Of a stretch of 55,449 bases of DNA, positions 49,409-55,449 are shown in pieces (the stretch's first letter is position 1; each line of letters begins with the position of its first letter). The stretch is from JAGQRJ01 sp041402045. Its GTDB lineage: Bacteria > Planctomycetota > J058. Below the pieces are notes generated by a model that worked only from the letters and a program-made list of their open reading frames with translations, was not told the origin of the DNA and did not search any database. A program made the position numbers and the translations under genes. The stretch lies in the NCBI GenBank assembly GCA_041402045.1, contig JAWKSZ010000056.1, forward strand, positions 1-55,449, given 5' to 3'.

Positions 49409-50341
49409 TCAGAGCACCTGAGCGAGCAGCGCGCGCTGGGCGTGCATGCGGTTCTCGGCTTGATCCCAGATCGCCGAGCGCGGGCCGCGGGACACGTCGC
49501 GGGTGATCTCCTCGCCGTAGTGGGCGGGGAGGCAGTGGAGCACGATCGCGTCGTCGCCGAGGTCGACCAGGTCCTGATCGATGATGTAGCCCTTGAAGGC
49601 CTTGAGCCGCTTCTCCCGCTCCTGCTCCTGGCCCATGCTCGTCCACACGTCGGTGTAGAGCACGTTCACGCCCCTGGCCGCCTCCCGGGGGTCGGTGACC
49701 TGGACCAGCGAACCACCGCCGAGCTTGGCCTCGGCCTCGATCGCGGCCACGTCCTTCTCGGGCAGCCAGTAGCCCTCGGGGGCCGCGATCCGGAACTCCA
49801 TGCCGGTCTTCACGCAGGCCAGCGCCAGGGAGACCGCCACGTTGTTGCCGTCGCCAATGAACGCCAGCGACTGCCCGCGCAGGGGGCCGCGCCACTCCTG
49901 CACCGTGAGCAGGTCGGCCAGGGCCTGGCAGGGGTGCTCGCCGTCGGAGAGCGCGTTGATCACGGGCACGCTCGCGTGCTCGGCCAGCTCCTCCACGATC
50001 GAGTGCGCGAACACCCGGGCGGCGATCACGTCGAAGTAGCGCGAGACGACCATGGCCACGTCGTCCACCGCCTCGCGCTCGCCCATGCCGACCTCCGCCG
50101 GCGAGAGGTAGACCGAGGTCCCGCCCAGGTGGTGCATGGCCACCTCGAAGCTGGTCCGGGTGCGCAGGGACGGCTTCTGGAACAGGAGCCCGAGGACCTT
50201 GCCCTGGTGCGGGCGATCCACGATCCCCGCTTGGAAGCGGCGCTTGAGGTCCTGGGCGAAGTGGAGCAGGTCCTCCAGCTCGCGGTTGTTCACGTCGGAG
50301 ACGCTGTTGAAGCTGCGTCCGCGCAGCGCGTTGCCTGCCAT
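49409..50341 (-). CDS. argF: ornithine carbamoyltransferase
   Basis: 310 residues, the usual length. Carbamoyl-phosphate site SLRTRTSFE (about 57), the H-P-x-Q loop EHPCQALADLLT, GDGNNVAVSLALA and the catalytic HCLPAHYGEEIT are all present. It makes citrulline from ornithine and carbamoyl phosphate in arginine biosynthesis. ATG at 50341 with GGAGG five bases upstream; a longer reading to 50371 is unsupported. No other arg genes are adjacent, so the pathway is dispersed. A bipartite hairpin separates it from mscS. Confidence 0.95.
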   Translation of the reverse strand: MAGNALRGRSFNSVSDVNNRELEDLLHFAQDLKRRFQAGIVDRPHQGKVLGLLFQKPSLRTRTSFEVAMHHLGGTSVYLSPAEVGMGEREAVDDVAMVVSRYFDVIAARVFAHSIVEELAEHASVPVINALSDGEHPCQALADLLTVQEWRGPLRGQSLAFIGDGNNVAVSLALACVKTGMEFRIAAPEGYWLPEKDVAAIEAEAKLGGGSLVQVTDPREAARGVNVLYTDVWTSMGQEQEREKRLKAFKGYIIDQDLVDLGDDAIVLHCLPAHYGEEITRDVSRGPRSAIWDQAENRMHAQRALLAQVL

Positions 50342-50406
50342 GACTGCCTCCTGGCTGTGGGCGAGCCGCACAGTCTATCCGCCGCCGGGAGCGCGGCCAG
50401 AGTCGG

Positions 50407-50477
50407 CCGGCCCTCCACACGACCGCGACGCGGGACCCGAGAGGATCCCGCGTCGCTCGAGGCCCGTGTGGAGCCGG
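50407..50477. terminator. bipartite long hairpin between mscS and argF
   Basis: Outer arms CTCCACACG (50413-50421)/CGTGTGGAG (50465-50473), extended by CCGG on each side, enclose a perfect 11-bp inner stem GCGACGCGGGA (50425-50435)/TCCCGCGTCGC (50446-50456) with a ten-base loop. It begins three bases past the mscS stop on the minus strand. No T-tract. Same two-stem layout as the hairpins at 37.2 and 37.5 kb. Confidence 0.75.
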
Positions 50478-50479
50478 TC

Positions 50480-51343
50480 TCAGGCCGCGGAGGCCTGGTG
50501 CATGTGCACGTCTTGCTGCGGGTAGGGGATCGAGAACCCGCGCTCGTCCATGCCGACCTTGATCTGCTCGTGCAGGTCGAAGTAGACGGTCCAGTAGTCG
50601 GCGGTCTTGACCCAGGGGCGAACCACGAAGTTCACCGAGCTGTCGGCGAGCTCGCTCACGGCGATCGTGGGCGCGGGGTCCTCGAGCACCAGCGGGTGCG
50701 CCTTGACGGTCTCCTCGAGGAAGGCCTTGACCGCCTTGAGGTCGTCGTCGTAGCCGCAGCCGAAGACCATGTCCACTCGGCGGGTGGGCTTGGCGCTGTA
50801 GTTGATGATGTTCCCGCCGGTGATGTTCCCGTTGGGCACGCAGATCCACTTGTTGTCGCCGCTCTTGAGGGTGGTGGTGAAGACCGAGATCTCCTCGACC
50901 ACGCCCAGGGTCCCGGACACCTCGACCAGGTCCCCGATCTTGAACGGCTTGAACACGATCAGCATCACGCCCGAGGCGAAGTTGCCGAGCGAGCCCTGGA
51001 GCGCGAAGCCGATCGCCAGGCCGGCGGCGGCGATGATCGCGGCGAAGTTCGTGGTCTCGACGCCCAGGCGCTCCAGCGCGGCGAGCACCACGAAGGCCAG
51101 GAGCAGCGAATACACCATGTTCGAGAGGAACTTGATCAGCGTGGTGTCGATCTTGCTCTTCTCCATGACCTTGATCAGGAGGTTGGTCAGGATCTTGACC
51201 ACGAGCTTGCCGATCAGGTAGATCAGCACCGCGAGGATCAGGTTCTTGAGGAACTCACCTCCTTGGCTGATCAGGGTCTGGATCATTTCGTCGGGGTTCT
51301 CGAGGCCGACGGTGTCCTTGAGCCACGTCTTGAGCTGTTCCAC
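50480..51343 (-). CDS. mscS: small-conductance mechanosensitive channel MscS
   Basis: 287 residues (E. coli MscS has 286). Three transmembrane helices, with the pore-lining third helix IAAAGLAIGFALQGSLGNFASGVM showing the Gly/Ala packing pattern and its kink, then the beta domain (FKIGDLVEVSGTLGVVEEI, WICVPNGNITGGNIINYS) and C-terminal alpha/beta domain. It opens under membrane tension to release solutes. The GTG at 51343 has GGAGACC upstream. The C-terminus is His/Gln-rich. A bipartite hairpin follows. Confidence 0.95.
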   Translation of the reverse strand: MEQLKTWLKDTVGLENPDEMIQTLISQGGEFLKNLILAVLIYLIGKLVVKILTNLLIKVMEKSKIDTTLIKFLSNMVYSLLLAFVVLAALERLGVETTNFAAIIAAAGLAIGFALQGSLGNFASGVMLIVFKPFKIGDLVEVSGTLGVVEEISVFTTTLKSGDNKWICVPNGNITGGNIINYSAKPTRRVDMVFGCGYDDDLKAVKAFLEETVKAHPLVLEDPAPTIAVSELADSSVNFVVRPWVKTADYWTVYFDLHEQIKVGMDERGFSIPYPQQDVHMHQASAA

Positions 51344-51523
51344 GGGAGGTCTCCGGAGGTGACTCGCGGTCACCAGGGCGAGAGGTAGAGGAAAACATGA
51401 GGGCCGAGGGCGGCCCGAGCGCGGGCAACGTTACGTGCAAGCTTGGACCGAGTCCAGCGCGGGCGAGTGATGCGAAACCCCACACGAGCGCGGGCCGGGT
51501 CGCAGTGCGTCCCGGCCCGTCGT

Positions 51524-51595
51524 AGGCGCCACCCGGATTCGAACCGGGGAATAACGGATTTGCAATCCGTCGCCTTACCACTTGGCTATGGCGCC
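51524..51595 (-). tRNA. tRNA-Cys (GCA)
   Basis: 72 nt cloverleaf on the minus strand: acceptor GGCGCCA/TGGCGCC, D-loop AGCCAAGTGGTAAGGC, anticodon stem ACGGA/TCCGT with loop TTGCAAA giving anticodon GCA, T-arm CCCGGTTCGAATCCGGG, and discriminator U73 as expected for tRNA-Cys. CCA is not encoded. A sigma-70-like promoter lies just upstream. Confidence 0.97.
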
Positions 51596-51605
51596 GAAGG
51601 GAGGA

Positions 51606-51634
51606 ATGGTAGCAGGGGCACCTCGGGCCGACAA
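51606..51634 (-). promoter_or_regulatory. promoter of tRNA-Cys
   Basis: Minus-strand TTGTCG (51629-51634) and TACCAT (51606-51611) separated by exactly 17 bases, with TACCAT ten bases before the mature tRNA 5' end. The best housekeeping promoter in the window. Confidence 0.6.
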
Positions 51635-51697
51635 TCCAGGAGGTCGCTCGACGCGGACGCTTCGCCCCTCGGGGGTTACGGTGCGAGAGGAGGGCCC

Positions 51698-52699
51698 GTG
51701 CGCCGACTGCTGATCCTGCTCGCGCTGTGCGCGTCGCCCTCGTGGGGGGGCGAGCCCGATCCGCACCGTGAGGTGCGGGGGGTCACGATCAGCTGTCAGA
51801 CCTGGGGCAAGGAGTGGGGCAGCGACGCCATGGTCGAGGCGCTGCGCGAGGTCCGGGCGCTGGGGGCGAACTGGGTCCTGATCCACCCCTACGCGCGGAT
51901 CCAGGACGACGGGACGGTCAGCGCCCGGCACCTGGGAGCGGACCCCCCCCGCTGGCTGACCCGACCGATCGAAGAGGCGCACCGCCTGGGGCTCAAGGTC
52001 GCGCTCAAGCCGCACCTGGCCTACTGGGGCAGCCGCTTCCGCTGGCGCGGGGAGATCGAGTTCCAGGACGCGGCGTCCTGGGCGCGCTTCTTCGACGGCT
52101 ACCAGGCCTGGCTCCTCAGGCTGGTCGAGCACGCGGCCGGGGCCGACGCGGTGGTGGTCGGCACCGAGCTCGACCGGACCCTGGGTCACGAGGCGCGCTG
52201 GCGCGGCCTGATCCGCGAGGTCCGGGCGCGGACCCGGGCGCCCTTGACCTACGCCGCGAACTGGACCGACTACCAGCGGGTCCCGTTCTGGGACGCCCTG
52301 GACGTGATCGGGGTCCAGGCCTACTTCCCCCTGGTGGGTCACGAGCGGCTCCCGACCGAGGAGGAGCTCGCGCGGGGCTGGGCGCGGGTGCTCGACGAGG
52401 TCGGGCGCTACGCCGCGCGTCAGGGGCGGCGGGTGCTGTTCACCGAGCTCGGCTACAACGACGCCGCCAGCGCGGCGCGGGAGCCTTGGGCCTATCGCCA
52501 GGGCGGCGCCCAGGCCGACGAGACGCAGCGCCGCTGCTACCGGGTCGCGCTCAGGACCTTGGCGCAGAGCGAGCAGGTGTGCGGCGCGTTCCTCTGGAAG
52601 TGGTTCCCGGGATCCGCCGAGGGCGAGGACTTCCTCCTCAGCCGCCCGCCGGTGCGCGCCGAGCTGCGCGCAGCCTGGGGCGCGCACGCCCCGCGCTGA
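51698..52699 (+). CDS. secreted glycoside hydrolase, GH113-like (beta-mannanase type)
   Basis: 333 residues from a GTG with AGAGGAGGG upstream. Signal peptide about 1-18 (LLILLALCASPSWG). A TIM-barrel hydrolase: NWVLIHPYARIQDDG, KVALKPHLAYW, an acid/base Glu in VVVGTELDRTLGHE, IGVQAYFPLVG, and a nucleophile Glu in VLFTELGYND, followed by AFLWKWFPGSA. This layout resembles GH113 endo-mannanases and related clan A enzymes; the natural substrate is uncertain. It converges with the YndJ-DCC gene with no gap. Confidence 0.82.
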   Translation: MRRLLILLALCASPSWGGEPDPHREVRGVTISCQTWGKEWGSDAMVEALREVRALGANWVLIHPYARIQDDGTVSARHLGADPPRWLTRPIEEAHRLGLKVALKPHLAYWGSRFRWRGEIEFQDAASWARFFDGYQAWLLRLVEHAAGADAVVVGTELDRTLGHEARWRGLIREVRARTRAPLTYAANWTDYQRVPFWDALDVIGVQAYFPLVGHERLPTEEELARGWARVLDEVGRYAARQGRRVLFTELGYNDAASAAREPWAYRQGGAQADETQRRCYRVALRTLAQSEQVCGAFLWKWFPGSAEGEDFLLSRPPVRAELRAAWGAHAPR

Positions 52700-54016
52700 T
52701 CAGGCGAGGAAGCGCGCGCGCTGGGCCACGCTCGGGATCTTGCACTGGTCGGGGCCGCCGAAGCGCAGCCGGTTCTTGGCCACGATGTCGTAGCCCAGGT
52801 CCGCCAGGCTGCGGGGGACCCACAGCGCGCCTAGCCGCGAGAGCCAGCGCCAGGGTGAGCCCATGCGGCGCCCGATCGCGCACACCGCGCGCCAGCGCAG
52901 GTCGACGTGCTCGCGGGGGCCGTCCAGGTCGTGGACCAGGAGCAGGCTGTCGAAGGGGCCCTCCAACGGCGCGACCGGGTGTCGCCGCAGGATCTGCTTG
53001 GCGGTCTCCCCCTGGAGCGGGGCGAACAGGAGCTCGGGGGAGCGCTCGAGGGAGAGGATCGTCTGCACGCTGCGGGTGCACATGCCGCACTCGCCGTCGA
53101 ACAGGAGCACCGCGGTGCCGGCCGGGGGGCGAGCGCCGGCGAGGACGAGGCCCAGTCCGCCGAGGCCGGCGAAGCCCGCCGCGAGCAGCCAGCCATGGGC
53201 GACCACGAGCTGTCCCCGGGTGAGGGCGGCCTCGAGGCCCACCGTGCGCAGCGAGTGGGCGAACCCGAGCCCTAGGCCCACCGCGAGGGCCAGGGTGCTC
53301 AGCCCGAGGAGCAGGGCGGCGGAGCGGCTCTCCAGCCCCGGGAGGATCCAGAACGCGGCGACCGCGGCGTAGCCGCCGAGGGCCAGGAGCAGGAGGGTCG
53401 CGCCCAGCCACTCCAGGTCGGGCGCGAAGGCGATCGCGAGCCCGGTGGCCGCGAACCCCAGCCCCAGCAGGGCGCCGAGCCCCGCCAGCACGACCCGGGC
53501 GCGCGGCGCCAGCTCGGCGAGGCGCGCCAGGAGGCTGAAGGCCGCGAAGCCCGTGATCGAGGCGTGGGCGCAGGCGAGGTAGACCTTCTCCGGCACGAGG
53601 CCCGGGAGCTCGACCTGGGCTCGGCCCGCGATCAGCCAGCCGGCGCCCACGAGCAGGAACAGCCGCGCCACCGCGCGCGCCGCGCTCGGGAGGCAGCGTC
53701 GCCGGACGAGGTCGCGGGCGGCGGCGCCGAACAGGACCGCGCAGGCCAGGGCCCAGGGCAGGCAACCGACCCACGGCCACGGGGCCCCGACGTCGGGGGT
53801 GAGGACCACCCCTAGGGCGCCGAGGGCGAGCAGGGGGACCAGGACCCCGGCGGCCTCGCAGGCCAGGACCAGGGGGACGGCCACCGCACACACGAAGCCG
53901 AGCACCCGCTCGATCGCGGCCAGGTCGTCGGGCGGGGCGCCGGCCAGGGCTCCCCTGGCCGCGACGGTCAGGGCGCCCCAGGACGCGAGTCGGAACCAGG
54001 GGGCGGGGGTGGCCAC
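52700..54016 (-). CDS. YndJ-like membrane protein fused to a DCC (DUF393) thiol-disulfide domain
   Basis: 438 residues from a GTG. The first about 300 form some ten hydrophobic helices resembling YndJ-type proteins (for example LPGLVPEKVYLACAHASITGFAAFSLL with conserved His). The last about 130 are a DCC-family domain: VLLFDGECGMCTRSVQTIL holds the DGxCxxC redox-type motif, then FAPLQGE, and LRWRAVCAIGRRMG-like and GYDIVAKNR segments. DCC proteins are predicted thiol oxidoreductases of unknown substrate. GATAAT lies six bases before the GTG, suggesting a leaderless message. Confidence 0.82.
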   Translation of the reverse strand: MATPAPWFRLASWGALTVAARGALAGAPPDDLAAIERVLGFVCAVAVPLVLACEAAGVLVPLLALGALGVVLTPDVGAPWPWVGCLPWALACAVLFGAAARDLVRRRCLPSAARAVARLFLLVGAGWLIAGRAQVELPGLVPEKVYLACAHASITGFAAFSLLARLAELAPRARVVLAGLGALLGLGFAATGLAIAFAPDLEWLGATLLLLALGGYAAVAAFWILPGLESRSAALLLGLSTLALAVGLGLGFAHSLRTVGLEAALTRGQLVVAHGWLLAAGFAGLGGLGLVLAGARPPAGTAVLLFDGECGMCTRSVQTILSLERSPELLFAPLQGETAKQILRRHPVAPLEGPFDSLLLVHDLDGPREHVDLRWRAVCAIGRRMGSPWRWLSRLGALWVPRSLADLGYDIVAKNRLRFGGPDQCKIPSVAQRARFLA

Positions 54017-54022
54017 CGGGGC

Positions 54023-54050
54023 ATTATCGAGGGGCGAGACCGCCCCGCAA
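54023..54050 (-). promoter_or_regulatory. promoter of the YndJ-DCC gene, probably leaderless
   Basis: Minus-strand GATAAT (54023-54028) and TTGCGG (54045-54050) with a 16-base spacer. Six bases separate GATAAT from the GTG, so transcription should start at or next to the start codon. Confidence 0.45.
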
Positions 54051-54157
54051 CGTCCACCGCCAGGGGGGGCTTCCCCCCTCTCGCGCGTTCGGCGGACTGC
54101 CAGGGCGAGACTTGGGGGCGGTTCGGAGTTTGCATTGCAAGCACGTCGGACCGTTGG

Positions 54158-55345
54158 ATGGGGTGTATGGGAACTCGAGTCGCTGTCGGACACGCGGGGG
54201 AGGGGAGCGGCGAGGCGCAGGGCGCCCGCGCCGTGGCGGAGGCCGTGGCGGGGCTCGGCGGCCTCGCTCCGACGTTCGGCTTCGCCTTCGCCACGAGCCA
54301 CATCGACCTGGCGGCGGTGGCGCGCGGGATCAAGCGCGCGCTGCCCGAGGTGCCGGTGATCGGCTGCACCACGGGGGGCGAGTTCGTCGGCGATCGGATC
54401 TCCAGCGGGGGCACCTCGGTGTGCCTCGTCGCCAGCGACGAGATCAGCGTCTCGTGCGCCCTGGCCAGCGGTCTGCGGCGCAACACCCGGCGCGCGGCCC
54501 GGCAACTGGTGCGCAGCCTGCAGCTCGGGCGGGGCGGCGCGCGCTTCGCGACCCCCCACCGCACGATCCTGCTCCTGACCGACGGCATGGCCGGCAACGG
54601 GGAGACCCTGGTCGACACCCTGGCCATGGAGTCGGGCGCCGAGGTCGCGATCGCCGGCGGCGCCGCGGGAGACGACGCAGCCTTCGTCGAGAGCTTCGTG
54701 TTCCTCGACGGGCAGGTGCACACCGACGCGGTGGTCGCCCTCGAGCTCTCCTCGGTCAAGCCGATCGGCGTGGGCGTGCACCACGGCTGGTGCGCGGCCT
54801 CCGAGCCCGGCCTGGTGACGGGCAGCTCGGGCACCGCCGTGACCGAGATCGACGGGCGCCCAGCGATCGAGTTCTATCGCGCCTACGCCCGCGCCCTGGG
54901 GGTGGAGCTGACCCCCGAGAACCAAAACGAGTTCGTGTTCACCCACGAGCTGGGGATCGTGCTCATGCGGGACGAGCTCAAGGTGCGGGCGCCCCTGGGG
55001 GTCAACCCCGACGGCTCGATCTCGTGCGCCAGCGAGATCCCCGCTGGGCAGCGCGTGCGGATCGTGCGCGGCGACGAGGACGCCATCGTGAACGCCGCGC
55101 GGACCGCGGCGCAAGCCGCGATCGCCGACCTCGCCGGCCACGGCTGCGCGGGCGCGATCGTGTTCGACTGTGTGGCGCGCAAGCTCGTGCTCAAGGACGC
55201 CTTCGCGCGGGAGGTGGCCGCGATCGGCGAGGCAGTGCAGGCGCCGCTGGCCGGGTTCAACACCTACGGGGAGATCGCGCGGGTCCAGGGGCAGCTCTCG
55301 GGCTTCCACAACACCACGGCGGTGGTGGTGGCGTTGCCGGCGTGA
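54158..55345 (+). CDS. FIST N / FIST C domain sensory protein
   Basis: 395 residues. FIST_N covers about 5-200 (FGFAFATSHIDL, VIGCTTGGEFVGD, LLLTDGMAGN, AIAGGAAGDD) and FIST_C about 215-380 (ELGIVLMRDELKVRAPLG, GCAGAIVFDCVARKL, GFNTYGEIA). FIST domains are small-ligand sensors usually next to histidine kinases, diguanylate cyclases or chemotaxis proteins; here the domain stands alone. ATG at 54158 or the ATG three codons later, neither with a strong ribosome-binding site. Its stop overlaps the GTG of the next, partial gene (GTGA). Confidence 0.9.
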   Translation: MGCMGTRVAVGHAGEGSGEAQGARAVAEAVAGLGGLAPTFGFAFATSHIDLAAVARGIKRALPEVPVIGCTTGGEFVGDRISSGGTSVCLVASDEISVSCALASGLRRNTRRAARQLVRSLQLGRGGARFATPHRTILLLTDGMAGNGETLVDTLAMESGAEVAIAGGAAGDDAAFVESFVFLDGQVHTDAVVALELSSVKPIGVGVHHGWCAASEPGLVTGSSGTAVTEIDGRPAIEFYRAYARALGVELTPENQNEFVFTHELGIVLMRDELKVRAPLGVNPDGSISCASEIPAGQRVRIVRGDEDAIVNAARTAAQAAIADLAGHGCAGAIVFDCVARKLVLKDAFAREVAAIGEAVQAPLAGFNTYGEIARVQGQLSGFHNTTAVVVALPA

Positions 55346-55449
55346 AGGCCAGCGACCTGAGCCTCGACCTCTTGCTCGCCACGACCCCCGCTCCGGGGCG
55401 AATCGCGATCGGGACCCGAGGACGCGCGCTGCTGTTCGACTCGGGGTCG
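55342..55449 (+). CDS. unidentified protein, 3' partial
   Basis: 36 codons from a GTG in a GTGA overlap with the FIST gene, running off the window. The visible start (LDLLLATTPAPGRIAIG) could be the first strands of an ASKHA-type protein such as TsaB, where an Asp-Thr pair would be expected in place of Thr-Thr, but this is too short to assign. The overlap is good evidence that it is a real coupled gene. Confidence 0.5.
   Translation, partial: MKASDLSLDLLLATTPAPGRIAIGTRGRALLFDSGS

Overview
The window is a very GC-rich (about 70% or more), gene-dense bacterial chromosome segment. It starts inside an hldD-like gene and ends a few codons into an unidentified gene. Several features point to a Planctomycetota-like lineage: a planctomycete-type cytochrome c domain, Ser/Thr kinases, FHA and DUF4388 proteins, ECF sigma operons, GTG/TTG starts with GTGA/ATGA stop-start overlaps, and a ubiquitin-like operon. 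Myxococcota cannot be excluded from sequence alone. I see no phage, plasmid or CRISPR; the only mobile-type gene is one Y1/REP-associated transposase-like protein.

Layout. 1-5 kb: HldD (partial), a Gfo/Idh/MocA oxidoreductase overlapping a radical SAM enzyme, a membrane cytochrome c protein, and a CBS-pair protein. 5-10 kb: a YfiM-like secreted protein, then pheS-pheT of the archaeal/eukaryotic type, followed by a 73-bp tandem hairpin repeat. 10-14.4 kb (minus): two FHA proteins (one FHA-DUF4388), sfsA, an HDAC-family deacetylase, and GalE fused to an MshEN-like tail. 14.5-18.7 kb (plus): a coupled operon of two PDZ lipoproteins, an ECF sigma factor and a membrane anti-sigma-like protein. 18.7-23.1 kb: a 1040-residue DUF4388/PEGA/beta-propeller protein, divergent from a Ser/Thr kinase.

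23.2-28.3 kb is the most interesting part. On the minus strand lie a family 2 glycosyltransferase, a methyltransferase, and then a tight E1 - ubiquitin-like protein - E2 - JAMM protease operon. Divergent from it, across only 41 bp, are an ECF sigma factor and its anti-sigma factor. 28.3-37.5 kb: ArfB, the Y1 transposase-like gene, a giant two-gene unit of a VWA/pseudokinase protein and a pseudokinase/Fn3-like protein, and a secreted lipase whose 3' end carries a very long hairpin. 37.5-43 kb: a UbiA-like prenyltransferase and a large Ser/Thr kinase whose frame is broken four times within about 320 bp. 43-55 kb: a YhhN-like protein, a GAF-Fis regulator, an ADP-ribosylglycohydrolase, MutY, an O-methyltransferase with an in-frame TGA, a TPR protein, argF, mscS, tRNA-Cys, a GH113-like hydrolase, a YndJ-DCC fusion and a FIST sensor protein.

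Functionally the window mixes housekeeping genes (pheST, argF, mutY, arfB, tRNA-Cys) with many signalling modules. The candidate for a little-described system is the ubiquitin-like conjugation operon. It may be co-transcribed with a glycosyltransferase and a methyltransferase, and its promoter abuts that of an ECF sigma factor.
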